Assembly: GCF_004923255.1 (NCBI RefSeq)
Contig: NZ_QYRT01000005.1
Location: forward strand, 1-64,000
Direction: 5' to 3'
Origin: Subtercola vilae
GTDB lineage: Bacteria > Actinomycetota > Actinomycetes > Actinomycetales > Microbacteriaceae
Length of the DNA stretch: 64,000 nucleotides
The translations under genes and the position numbers were made by a program. The notes under the pieces are model-generated. The model was given only the letters and a program-made list of their open reading frames with translations, was not told the origin of the DNA and searched no databases. Below are positions 1 through 11,446 of the stretch, one piece after another (positions within the stretch are counted from its first letter, which is position 1; every line of letters begins with the position of its first letter).

Positions 1-131
1 ATCCTCCCTCCCCACCCCTTCCCGCCCGGAGAGGTACGGCTTTTGCCCGCTTCACGGGCGCCCAAGCGTGCAAAAGCCGACACCCAACGGAGAATGCGAG
101 GGCTGGGGCCCAGGCTGGGGCCCGGGCGACG

Positions 132-178
132 AGAACGGCGGCAGAGCGACCTCGTGGGAGGGGCTCTGCCGCCGTTCT
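132..178 (-). terminator. Hairpin terminator downstream of acnA
   Basis: A perfect 16-bp inverted repeat (132-147 paired with 163-178) with a 15-nt loop begins 16 bases after the acnA stop codon. No clear U-tract follows on the minus strand, which is common for actinobacterial terminators. The rest of 1-194 shows no convincing gene. Confidence 0.75.
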
Positions 179-194
179 GCGGGGCGGATGCGGG

Positions 195-3020
<2,826 letters not shown>

Positions 3021-3111
3021 GTACGTCTCTCCTTCGCTGACTACGTCAATCTTGGGCGTCTTGCGATACCTGTGGCTAGCAAGGGTTGCCTTACTCGAGA
3101 AGCCGCAAAAC

Positions 3112-3129
3112 TATCTTGACGTCGAGATA
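3112..3129. promoter_or_regulatory. Near-perfect palindrome upstream of acnA
   Basis: TATCTTGAC-GTCGAGATA is an 18-bp inverted repeat with one mismatched pair. It lies about 90 bases upstream of the acnA GTG and just after the ctpE-like stop. Its length and symmetry suit a dimeric repressor. The regulator is unknown. Confidence 0.5.
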
Positions 3130-3139
3130 ACTTTAGCAC

Positions 3140-5524
3140 TCATTCCCGGTCGACGACGAGACCACACCGCTTCGCGAACCGGTAGTACACCTCGATGCCA
3201 GAGGCCCCGGCCACGCCCACCGCCAGCGCGTAGAAGAACCACGGGCCGATGCTCACGTCGAGCACGAAGAAAGCCCGGGTGAACGGCAGCAGGTACGCCA
3301 GCGCGAAGGCCAGCGTGACGGAGAGCACCAGCACGACCCGGGGCCTCGAGAGCGGGCGGGCGAGCACCGAGACGATCCAGAGCGACACGATGAACAGCGC
3401 CATCGTGGCGAGGCTGCGAGCCTCGACTTGCGGCAGCGTGCCGCGCAGCGGCGCATACGCGACCAGGCACGCCGTCGCGCCGATGAGCCCCGTCGGTAAC
3501 GAGAACTTCAGTACCCGCGGCAGCACTCCGGCCCGGTAGCGGCGGCGGTTCGGAGCCAGCGCGAGAAAGAACGACGGCACGCCGATGGCGAGTGTCGACA
3601 CCAGGGTGAGCTGCCGGGGCAGAAACGGAAACTCCCACGCAAAGATGGCCGTGAACAGCGCCAGCACGATTCCGTAGACCGTCTTCGAGAGAAAAAGGTT
3701 CGACACCCGCTCGACGTTCGCGATCACGCGGCGCCCGAGCATCAGCACCTCGGGCAGACGGTCGAACCGGCTGTCGAGCAGTACCAGTCGCGACACGGCC
3801 CGCGTTGCCGGCGTTGCGTTGCCCATCGCGATGCCCAGGTCGGCGTCTTTGATGGCCATGGCATCGTTCACGCCGTCGCCGGTCATCGCCACCGAGCGGC
3901 CCTGCTGCTGCAGCAGCTTCACGATGCGCTGTTTCTGTTCGGGGGCGACCCGGCCGAAGACACCACCCGCGGCCAGTGCCAGGGTGAGCGATTCGTCGTC
4001 GACCAGCGTGCTCGCATCCACGGCCTCGTCGCCGAGGTTCAGCTGGCGCGCGATCGAACCGACCGTGTGCGGATTGTCGCCAGAGAGAATGATGACGCGT
4101 ACCCCTTCGGCCGCGAAGTAGGCCAAGGTTTCGGCGGCCTCCGGGCGAATGGTCTCTTCGAGAATGACGAAGCAGGCCGGCATCGCGTGCCCCACGAGTT
4201 CGGGTTCGTCGACGTAGCGCTCGGGCGCCTCGGCCGAGCGGGCCAGCACCAGCGTGCGGCGCCCGCTCGCGGCGATGGTGTGCGCCTCTGCGAGGGCTTC
4301 CGGATGCCCGACCAGCAGCCGCTCGGGAGCCCCCAGCAGCCACGTGACGGTGTCTGTGCCCGCGCTTGCCAGCTGCACGGCGCTGAACGCCCGCAGCGAG
4401 CTGAACGCCAGCCGCGCCTGCACCTCGGCCGAACCCAGCTCGAACTGGTTGGCGAGGGCGCGTGACGTCGCGTTGCCGGCGTCATCGGTCGACAGGGCGG
4501 CCAGCGCCGACCGGCAGGGCCCCAGATCGTCGTCTCGCCCCGGCAACTGCTGCAGCCCGTGAAACCCGATTGCCCCGGTGGTGAGGGTGCCCGTCTTGTC
4601 GAGGCACAGCACGTCGACTCGAGCCAGCACCTCGACGGCGGCCAGCTCCTGCACCAGAACCTTCTGCCGGGTCAGCCGAATCGCCGCCACGCCGAACGCG
4701 AGACTCGTCAGCAGCACCAGACCCTCGGGAATGATGCCCACCACGCTCGCGACCGCGTCGACGAGGGCGTGCCGCCAGCTCTGGTCGTTCGGGTCGGCCA
4801 GCGCGTGAAAACCTCCGTACGTCGCAATGCGCCCGAAGACGATGACAACGATGAGCGGCACCAGGATCCACGACAGGTACACCAGAATGCGGTTCGTCGC
4901 AGCGCGCAGTTCCGAGTGCACGAGGCTGTGCCTCTTGATCTCCGCAGTGAGCTTGCTGGCATACGAATTCGCGCCGACCGCCACCACCCGCGCCTCGGCC
5001 GTTCCCGACGTGACGAGCGAGCCCGACATGAGGCGGTCGCCGGGCTTCTTGGCTATCGGGTCCGACTCGCCCGTGAGCAACGATTCGTCGACGAACAGCG
5101 CGGTGGTCACGATGACATCGGCGTCGGCGGTGATCTGGTCACCCGGTCGAACGATCACCAGGTCATCCAGAACCACCTCACCGGGCTGGATGACCAGCAG
5201 AACGCCACCCCGCCGAACCGCCGTCTCGGGCGAGGCGAGCACCGCCAACCGGTCGAGTGCGCGCTTGGCCCGCAGCTCCTGCACAATGCCGATGAGGGCG
5301 TTGAACACCACAACGCCGAAGAAGAAGCCGTCACGCAGGTCGCCCAGCAGCAGCACCGCGATGAAGCACACGGTGAGAATGCCGTTGAAGAACGTGAAGA
5401 CGTTCTCGGCGAGAATGCTGCGGAACGTGCGGGAGGTGGGCGTCTCGACGACGTTCACGTCGCCCCGCGCGATGCGCTGCTGAACCTCGGTGGGGCTCAG
5501 GCCGGGGTCGGCCGGTGCGATCAT
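3140..5524 (-). CDS. Cation-translocating P-type ATPase, CtpE-like
   Basis: Membrane ion pump of about 794 aa. In order it shows the actuator motif TGES (about 151), the M4 motif PEGL (about 266), the phosphorylation site DKTGTLT with Asp309, and the hinge TGDGVNDAMAIKDAD. There are paired N-terminal and several C-terminal membrane segments. PEGL and overall length point to the P2/CtpE-like group; mycobacterial CtpE is linked to calcium uptake, but the substrate here is inferred. I chose the ATG at 5524, whose ATGA overlaps the stop of the DUF3159 gene by 4 bases. A longer reading frame extends upstream but is arginine-rich shadow sequence antisense in character and overlaps DUF3159. There is no N-terminal metal-binding domain. 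Confidence 0.88.
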   Translation of the reverse strand: MIAPADPGLSPTEVQQRIARGDVNVVETPTSRTFRSILAENVFTFFNGILTVCFIAVLLLGDLRDGFFFGVVVFNALIGIVQELRAKRALDRLAVLASPETAVRRGGVLLVIQPGEVVLDDLVIVRPGDQITADADVIVTTALFVDESLLTGESDPIAKKPGDRLMSGSLVTSGTAEARVVAVGANSYASKLTAEIKRHSLVHSELRAATNRILVYLSWILVPLIVVIVFGRIATYGGFHALADPNDQSWRHALVDAVASVVGIIPEGLVLLTSLAFGVAAIRLTRQKVLVQELAAVEVLARVDVLCLDKTGTLTTGAIGFHGLQQLPGRDDDLGPCRSALAALSTDDAGNATSRALANQFELGSAEVQARLAFSSLRAFSAVQLASAGTDTVTWLLGAPERLLVGHPEALAEAHTIAASGRRTLVLARSAEAPERYVDEPELVGHAMPACFVILEETIRPEAAETLAYFAAEGVRVIILSGDNPHTVGSIARQLNLGDEAVDASTLVDDESLTLALAAGGVFGRVAPEQKQRIVKLLQQQGRSVAMTGDGVNDAMAIKDADLGIAMGNATPATRAVSRLVLLDSRFDRLPEVLMLGRRVIANVERVSNLFLSKTVYGIVLALFTAIFAWEFPFLPRQLTLVSTLAIGVPSFFLALAPNRRRYRAGVLPRVLKFSLPTGLIGATACLVAYAPLRGTLPQVEARSLATMALFIVSLWIVSVLARPLSRPRVVLVLSVTLAFALAYLLPFTRAFFVLDVSIGPWFFYALAVGVAGASGIEVYYRFAKRCGLVVDRE

Positions 5525-6405
5525 GGCGTGGGCGACGCCGGATCGGAGGGTTCCGGAACCGTCTTCGACCCCTCGTGGCCGAACGCGGCACGCACCAACA
5601 GCCAGGTCACCCAGAGCATGCCCGCGTACAGCGGCACACCGAGAATCAGCTTCACTGAAGCGAGCGCCTCGGCCTGCCCTGCGAGGTACAGCGGCACTTC
5701 GACCGCGAGCCGCAGAGCGAACAGCCCGACCCAGCACCACGTAGCGATGAGCACCACTTTGAACTTGGCGGCGTCGCTCTTCCACGCGGCGGCGTCGCCG
5801 GTCAGCACACCGACAATCAGGCCGATCAGGGGCCACCGGGCCACGATCGAGCCGAGCAGCACGACCACTGAGACCGCATTGATGACGATACCGACCACGA
5901 AGTTGTCTTCGGCCCGGCCGGTGAACAGCGCCAGACCTGCCGACACTGCGACACCGATCAGCCCGGCGATGGCCGGCATCACGGGGCTGCGGGTGACGAG
6001 CCGCACCACGATGAACACGGCCGCCACCGCGAGCGGAGCGATCACGCTCGGTGTGAGATCTTTCGTGAGTGTGTAGATGACCAGAAACGCGAGCCCGGGC
6101 AGAATCGACTCGATCAGCCCGCGCACGCCGCCGATGGCCCGCAGCAGCGACGACACCGTGGGTGCCTCGCCGGGTGCGACCTGGCCGATACCCGACCGCT
6201 TGGCGGCCGCAGCGAACGCCGCGGAGAACGACAGCGGGGCCTCGCTCTCATCGGCACCGTTCACGCGCTGAGCAGCCTTGGCCTCGTTCGGCACCGGATG
6301 CCCGCTCCCCTGGTGTTCGCTCTGTTGCTGCCTGTTCCCCCGGCCTGCGCCACCGTGCTGCTCGTTCGGCGCCTGCCCACCCTGCGGCTGCTCGGCCCCC
6401 GACAT
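5521..6405 (-). CDS. DUF3159 membrane protein
   Basis: The 294-aa protein has a Gln/Gly-rich cytoplasmic N-terminus (about 1-60). A bundle of hydrophobic segments follows, from VIAPLAVAAVFIVVRLVT through VVVLLGSIVARWP to the last near residue 265. I recognise the actinobacterial DUF3159 family, whose function is unknown. It starts directly after the DUF3710 stop with no gap and overlaps the P-type ATPase start by 4 bases. It is therefore probably co-translated with the pump and may assist it; this is inference from position. Confidence 0.85.
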   Translation of the reverse strand: MSGAEQPQGGQAPNEQHGGAGRGNRQQQSEHQGSGHPVPNEAKAAQRVNGADESEAPLSFSAAFAAAAKRSGIGQVAPGEAPTVSSLLRAIGGVRGLIESILPGLAFLVIYTLTKDLTPSVIAPLAVAAVFIVVRLVTRSPVMPAIAGLIGVAVSAGLALFTGRAEDNFVVGIVINAVSVVVLLGSIVARWPLIGLIVGVLTGDAAAWKSDAAKFKVVLIATWCWVGLFALRLAVEVPLYLAGQAEALASVKLILGVPLYAGMLWVTWLLVRAAFGHEGSKTVPEPSDPASPTP

Positions 6406-7194
6406 CTAGAGCGTGCTCGACGGGTTTGGCGCCGCCGTGGTCTTCGGAATCGACAGCGGAATCAGGTCTCGCGGCGGCATGGGAGCACTGCCCCGCACCA
6501 CGACCACGCTGCGGAAGAGTTCTTCGACGGCCGCCCGTGAATCGTCGCTCTGCATGGCCTCGCCGGCGATCACGCCGCGAAGAAACCACCGCGGCCCGTC
6601 GACGCCGATGAAGCGCGCGAGGCGCGTGACGGGCTTGCCGTCGGGGCCGGCCGCCGGCACCTCGGCTATCAGCTCGGGGCCGAACACGCCGTCTTGCTCG
6701 ACGAGCGTGCCGCCCTGGCCGCCGATCTGCTCGCGGATCTGCGCGCGGATGTCGTGCCAGAGTCCGGTGGATCGGGGCGCCGCGAACGCCTGCACCTGCA
6801 GGGTCGAACCAGCGAAGTCGAGACCGACGGCAACAACACGGTTGGTTCCCTCTTCGACTTCGAGCCGCAGCTGCAGCCCTTCACGCGGCAGAATCTTGAC
6901 CCCGCCGAGATCGACATAGGGCCGAGCGGGGTTGGCTTCGTCGGCGTCGAACGGGCCTTCGCTGGCACGGTTCTCGGGGGCCGACTTCTCGTCGGAGCGC
7001 AGTTCGACGGCGTCAGCCGGCTCGCTGAGCTCGGCTTCGCTGAGTTCGGCTTCGCTGAGTTCGGCTTCGCTGGGCTCTGTCTCGACGGCTTCGATTTCTG
7101 TGGGGCTGGCCGCGGCATCACTGCCAGCGCTGTTGTTTCCAGCGCGGCTGATGCGCCCGCGCTTGTTCTTGACGGAATCGTTCTTGTCAGTCAC
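6406..7194 (-). CDS. DUF3710 protein
   Basis: The 262-aa protein belongs to the actinobacterial DUF3710 family of unknown function. The conserved domain runs from about RPYVDLGGVKI (residue 90) to the end. The N-terminal 85 residues are acidic and disordered-looking, with three exact SEAEL-type repeats encoded by a 15-bp tandem repeat. The start is GTG at 7194, overlapping the dut stop by 8 bases, so translation is probably coupled to dut. The stop is adjacent to the DUF3159 start. Confidence 0.86.
   Translation of the reverse strand: MTDKNDSVKNKRGRISRAGNNSAGSDAAASPTEIEAVETEPSEAELSEAELSEAELSEPADAVELRSDEKSAPENRASEGPFDADEANPARPYVDLGGVKILPREGLQLRLEVEEGTNRVVAVGLDFAGSTLQVQAFAAPRSTGLWHDIRAQIREQIGGQGGTLVEQDGVFGPELIAEVPAAGPDGKPVTRLARFIGVDGPRWFLRGVIAGEAMQSDDSRAAVEELFRSVVVVRGSAPMPPRDLIPLSIPKTTAAPNPSSTL
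7027..7071 (-). repeat. 15-bp tandem repeat, three copies
   Basis: Three consecutive 15-bp units (7027-7041, 7042-7056, 7057-7071) differ at one base and encode repeated SEAEL pentapeptides in the acidic N-terminal tail of the DUF3710 protein. Copy number may vary between strains. Confidence 0.9.
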
Positions 7195-7666
7195 TGACTT
7201 CGACTTTCTGTGAATTGGTGGCGCTCTGCGGTTCGTTGTAGCCGCTCGATCCGAAACCGCCTTCGCCCCGCACTGACGAGGGCAGGGTGTCGACCGGCAC
7301 GAACACCGCCCGGCTGACCGGCATCACCACGAGCTGGGCGATTCTGTCCCCGACGGCGATATCGTACGGCACCTGAGTGTCAGTATTCAGAAGAGCGACC
7401 CGAATCTCGCCTCGGTAGCCGGCATCCACCGTGCCGGGAGAATTCACGATGGTGATGCCGTGTTTGCTGGCGAGACCGCTTCGCGGCACCACGAACGCCA
7501 CGAAGCCCGCAGGCAGTGCGATCGAGACGCCTGTGCCGACGGTCTGTCGCTGGCCGGGCTGCAGGGTGAGTGCTTCGGCAGAGCGCAGGTCTGCACCGGC
7601 ATCACCGGGGTTGGCATAGCTGGGAATGTGCTCAGCTTTGATGAGAACTTCGACGCTTTCAGTCAC
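7187..7666 (-). CDS. dut: dUTP diphosphatase
   Basis: Hydrolyses dUTP to dUMP and pyrophosphate, keeping uracil out of DNA and supplying dTMP synthesis. The 159-aa homotrimeric-type dUTPase shows the expected motifs: ADLRSAE (motif 1), PRSGLASKHG (2), GTVDAGYRGEI (3, with the catalytic Asp), GDRIAQLV (4) and GEGGFGSSG (5, P-loop-like tail). It is first gene of the apparent dut-DUF3710-DUF3159-ctpE operon and is divergent from the DUF3093 gene. Confidence 0.97.
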   Translation of the reverse strand: MTESVEVLIKAEHIPSYANPGDAGADLRSAEALTLQPGQRQTVGTGVSIALPAGFVAFVVPRSGLASKHGITIVNSPGTVDAGYRGEIRVALLNTDTQVPYDIAVGDRIAQLVVMPVSRAVFVPVDTLPSSVRGEGGFGSSGYNEPQSATNSQKVEVSD

Positions 7667-7717
7667 GAGTCGAGGGTAGTGCAGATTGCCGGGCCGAATC
7701 TCTGATCGAATAGAGCT

Positions 7718-8170
7718 ATGTCGACCTACCGTGAACGCCTGAGCCCGTCGGGCCGCATCTACCTGTACCTGGTACTGCTGATTCCCGCCAGCATCGGGGT
7801 CTTCGCACCCATCAACATGACCGCCGGCATCGTCTGCGCCATCGTCTTGTACGGCGGCAGCGTCGGGGTGCTGCTCGTACTCTCGCCGGTCGTCTCCGTC
7901 GGCGACGGGATGCTCGTGGCCGGCAAAGCCCGCATTCCACTCGAACTCGTGGGCGAGCCCGTCGCCTTCACGGGTTCGGAGGCAACACTCGCCAGAGGGC
8001 AGCGTCTCGACGCCCGGGCATGGCTGTGCATCCGGGGATGGATCTCACCGGTCGTGCGAGTGAGCATTCACGATGCGAGCGACCCGGTGCCGTACTGGCT
8101 GATTTCGACCCGAAACCCAAACGAGCTCGTAGCCGCCCTTGAAAAGGCCAACCACGAGCTCGCACAGTGA
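7718..8170 (+). CDS. DUF3093 membrane protein
   Basis: The 150-aa protein has two N-terminal transmembrane segments (about 15-35 and 40-60) followed by a soluble domain ending in DPVPYWLISTRNPNELVAAL. This matches the actinobacterial DUF3093 family, of unknown function, usually found beside dut as here. Divergent from dut with a 51-base shared promoter gap. Confidence 0.85.
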   Translation: MSTYRERLSPSGRIYLYLVLLIPASIGVFAPINMTAGIVCAIVLYGGSVGVLLVLSPVVSVGDGMLVAGKARIPLELVGEPVAFTGSEATLARGQRLDARAWLCIRGWISPVVRVSIHDASDPVPYWLISTRNPNELVAALEKANHELAQ

Positions 8171-8229
8171 TGCGGTTCAGAGCACTGACTCAGTTCGTCT
8201 GACTCAGTGCATCGTTTCTACGTTGTCGC

Positions 8230-8523
8230 TCACATCTCGCATTCGATGCAGACGGGCCCAAGCTTCGTCTGGTGATCGATCTGCGAACGGTGCTTCACCA
8301 GGAAGCAGGTCACACAGGTGAACTCGTCTGCCTGCGGCGGAAGAACCACCACGTCGAGGTCGAGGTCTGAGAGATCTGCACCGGGCAGCTCGAAGCCACC
8401 GGGGTTGTCGGCGTCGTCAACGTCTACGACGCCAGACATCTTGTCTGGAACACGCTCTTTGAGCGCTTCGATCGAGTCGGAATCGTCGTCGGTCTTGCGC
8501 GGAGCGTCGTAATCGGTTGCCAT
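8230..8523 (-). CDS. DUF4193 protein, Cys-pair acidic protein
   Basis: Small acidic protein (97 aa from the ATG at 8523) of the actinobacterial DUF4193 family, function unknown. The C-terminus has two CxxC pairs (CVTC, CIEC) around a KHRSQ segment, a probable zinc knuckle. The ATG at 8523 is preferred over the longer in-frame start at 8556 because a GAGAAGTGG Shine-Dalgarno precedes it and family members begin MATDYDAPR. Confidence 0.88.
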   Translation of the reverse strand: MATDYDAPRKTDDDSDSIEALKERVPDKMSGVVDVDDADNPGGFELPGADLSDLDLDVVVLPPQADEFTCVTCFLVKHRSQIDHQTKLGPVCIECEM

Positions 8524-8725
8524 GCTTATCCACTTCTCATACGCCAGCTGAAACAAAATCGGCGGCGTTAGTTTGCATCATTCCAAGGGGAATAGCAAAC
8601 CGCCTTGAGGAGGCTTGCATCCCACGCCCGTAGCAACTTACGGCACGCCCTGAACATTCCCGTCTGTACGGGGTTTGTCATGGCATCCTTGCAGGGAACT
8701 CCAGACCAAGACGGGGCCCATCATC

Positions 8726-10120
8726 ATGCAAGATCTGACTGTCATAGGAATCGAGAACGGTTCCCTGCTCGTGGCTTCTGAAACAGGCGAGCGCTATCGC
8801 GTCGCCATCGACGAAGTACTGCAGTCGCGCCTGCGACAGAGCACCACCAGTGTCACCACGGGCGTGAAGGTGTCGCCGCGTGAGATCCAGTCGCAGATTC
8901 GTGCCGGCATGAGTGCTGAAGACGTCGCACGCGCCACAGGAGCCTCGCTCGAGTACGTCGAGCGCTTCGAGGGGCCCGTGGTCGCCGAGCGGTTGCACAT
9001 CGTCTCGTCGGCGCTGAAGGTGGCCGTGAAGGTGGCCTCATCGACCGACCCGCTGAGCGAAGACCAGTCGTCGACCTTCGGTGATGTCATCGAAGAGCGC
9101 CTCGCGGGCCTCAGCGCAACAGACCTGCGCTGGGCCAGCTGGAAAGAAGAGTCTGGCTGGATCGTCAAGCTCACATTCACCGCGAGCGAGATCGATCACG
9201 ACGCGCGCTGGCAGTACGACCCCAAGCGTCACTCGCTCTCGCCCCTCAACGCCGGCGCGGTGACGCTGTCGCAGCACGGTGAGATCTCCGATGGGCTCAT
9301 TCCGCGGCTGCGTGCCGTCGACCTGAACGCGCAGCTCGAGCGTGACAGCCGTCTCGCCCAGAGCAGTGGCCTGGGGCTCGACGAGCTCGACGCCATCGGT
9401 GCGCCCGGTGCCTCTGGTGCGGGTGCGTCCCGCTCGTCGGGTGATTCGGGTGCCTCGGGTGCTGCCGGGTCGGGCCTGTGGAACGATGGCGGGCCTGCCG
9501 TCGAACCGGTGCTCACGGAACCCACCCCCTTCAACCGCACGGCGCAGGAGTCGTCGCCCGCCGCCGCGGCCGCCGCCGTCAAACGGGCCGCCGTGCCCGT
9601 GGCCGCCCAGAACGAGACCGCCGACCTGCTCGAGGCACTGCGCCGCCGACGCGGTGAACGCGAATCTGCCTCGTTCCACCTCGGCACAGCCGACGACGAT
9701 GACGAGTTCGACACGCTCGCAGGGCGCCCGGGTGATCCGTCGCTCGCGTCAGGTCATCCCGCGCATCCCTCACACGCTGCCCCTGGCGCTCCGCGAACGC
9801 ACAACACGACTCCGGCCTCGCAGGCCGAGACGCGGCCGCTCGCGCATCTGCTGCGGCCCGCCACCACCCCGGCCCCGGCGTCGGCAGAGACGCCGCTCGA
9901 CGGTTTCGACGACGTCGACGCATCCGGCACCGGTACCGGCAACGGCACTGGTACCGGCAACGGCAACGCTCGCGCCGACTCGGCCACCCGGTCTGACGCC
10001 CCTGCCCGCGGCGACCAGCGCCAAACCGGCCCGCAGTCGCGCACCAAACGCGCTCGTACGGCAATGCCCAGCTGGGACGAGATCGTCTTTGGCGCCCGCA
10101 CCGACGACGACCTGAACTGA
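8726..10120 (+). CDS. sepH: Septation protein SepH
   Basis: SepH stimulates FtsZ assembly at the division septum in actinobacteria. The protein (464 aa from ATG 8726) begins MQDLTVIGIE, with a DUF3071 domain in the first ~170 residues including a helix-turn-helix-like segment (SPREIQSQIRAGMSAEDVAR). The C-terminal half is low-complexity Ala/Gly/Ser/Pro-rich linker, with GTGTGN repeats near 9930-9970, ending in a conserved MPSWDEIVFG motif. In-frame codons upstream of 8726 are not family-like. Function is assigned from family knowledge. Confidence 0.9.
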   Translation: MQDLTVIGIENGSLLVASETGERYRVAIDEVLQSRLRQSTTSVTTGVKVSPREIQSQIRAGMSAEDVARATGASLEYVERFEGPVVAERLHIVSSALKVAVKVASSTDPLSEDQSSTFGDVIEERLAGLSATDLRWASWKEESGWIVKLTFTASEIDHDARWQYDPKRHSLSPLNAGAVTLSQHGEISDGLIPRLRAVDLNAQLERDSRLAQSSGLGLDELDAIGAPGASGAGASRSSGDSGASGAAGSGLWNDGGPAVEPVLTEPTPFNRTAQESSPAAAAAAVKRAAVPVAAQNETADLLEALRRRRGERESASFHLGTADDDDEFDTLAGRPGDPSLASGHPAHPSHAAPGAPRTHNTTPASQAETRPLAHLLRPATTPAPASAETPLDGFDDVDASGTGTGNGTGTGNGNARADSATRSDAPARGDQRQTGPQSRTKRARTAMPSWDEIVFGARTDDDLN

Positions 10121-10224
10121 CCCGGCGTAGCCCGACCCGACCAGCGCGCCGGGAAGACGCAATCGGCACCATCGGCGACAGGCTGCGGCTCACCCGCCTC
10201 ACCAGCTGAGGTTCCGGCTTCGGG

Positions 10225-11412
10225 TCAGGGGCGTTCGAAGGCCCCGAACCCGAGCAGCGGAACGTACAGTTCGTCGTCGCTCCACGACCCGTGTTGGCCG
10301 ATCATCGTGCGCTTCGCCGCCGGGGTCGTGCGCGAGTCGTAGTACGCGATGTTCTTGCGCGCAGCCACAATGACGTCTCCGATCCGCGACCGGATGCCCG
10401 GCAGCACCGCTCCGAACCACCCCGCCTCGACGGCCTCATCGCCCGACAACACCCACGCTCGCTCCCCCTCGGCTTCGCGCCACGCCGCCAACAGTTCGGC
10501 AATCACCGCCTGCCGTTCGGCCTCTTTCGGGCCAGAACCCCCGGCCACGTGCAGCTGCAGGCACCGCGGGTCACCCGCCACGTGCGCGACTCCCCGCACC
10601 AGCGCCGGGTTCTCGTCGAACAGCACGTGCGACGTGGCCGGAATGTCGAGCATGCCGTGGTCGGCCGTCAGCAGCATGCCCTCGCCCTGACGCAGCCTCA
10701 GAGCGAACGCCTCGGTCTCGGCGTCGACCGTCTCGAGCGCAGCGGTGAACTTGTCTGACTGCCAGCCCGAGGCGTGGGCAGCCATGTCGAGCTCGGGAAT
10801 GTAGACGTAGACGAGCGCCTTCGACGACCTTGCTGCGGCCGAGTCGAGAACGGCACGGGCCGCCGCGAAACGGTCGGCGATGCTCTTGCCGGCCACGTAG
10901 TGGGCACCACGCAGAACCGCGTGGGTGAACCCGCTCGACGTGTAGCGCGGGGCACCGATGGCCGAGCATCCGATACCGGCTGCACTGGCCTGCTCGAACA
11001 GCGTGGGCTGTGCCTGCCAGGTGTCGGGCTGCATTGTCGGGCCCCAGCCGGTGAGCTGGTTCTTCACGGCGTCGGCTGAGGGCACGTAGGCGGTGTAGCC
11101 GACGAGGCCATGGGTTCCGGGTGAGACGCCGGTGGTGAGCGAGGCGAGAGCGGCCGCGGTGGTGGTGGGAAACCCGCTCGCGATGCGGGCACGCTTGGTG
11201 AGGCGGGCGGCGAGATGGCGAGCGTGGCCGCTGTTCGCGCGGAGCGCCGCCGCCCCGAGGCCATCGACCAGCACGACCACGGCACGGTCGACGGGCCGCA
11301 GCTCCAGCCTGTTGGCCGCGCCTCCCAGCGCTGCAATGCAACTCGGCAACACGTCTGTGAGGTGCGGGGCGGTGGGATCGAGGGCCGGTATTGTGGGGGG
11401 CATTATGCCCAT
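10225..11412 (-). CDS. Alkaline phosphatase superfamily / nucleotide pyrophosphatase-like protein
   Basis: The product (395 aa from ATG 11412) shows phosphodiesterase/NPP-type (PF01663) features: the metal-binding VLVDGLG near residue 43, the nucleophile Thr region FPTTTAAALASLTTG, TADHGMLD and a C-terminal GQHGSW with metal-ligand His. The substrate is unknown. The ATGs at 11412 and 11403 are both possible; neither has a strong ribosome binding site. The longer reading frame to 11502 would overlap parC and is unlikely. It is divergent from parC with a 34-base gap. Confidence 0.8.
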   Translation of the reverse strand: MGIMPPTIPALDPTAPHLTDVLPSCIAALGGAANRLELRPVDRAVVVLVDGLGAAALRANSGHARHLAARLTKRARIASGFPTTTAAALASLTTGVSPGTHGLVGYTAYVPSADAVKNQLTGWGPTMQPDTWQAQPTLFEQASAAGIGCSAIGAPRYTSSGFTHAVLRGAHYVAGKSIADRFAAARAVLDSAAARSSKALVYVYIPELDMAAHASGWQSDKFTAALETVDAETEAFALRLRQGEGMLLTADHGMLDIPATSHVLFDENPALVRGVAHVAGDPRCLQLHVAGGSGPKEAERQAVIAELLAAWREAEGERAWVLSGDEAVEAGWFGAVLPGIRSRIGDVIVAARKNIAYYDSRTTPAAKRTMIGQHGSWSDDELYVPLLGFGAFERP

Positions 11413-11446
11413 TCTGGCATGACCCGCATACCGAGAAACAGCTGGA

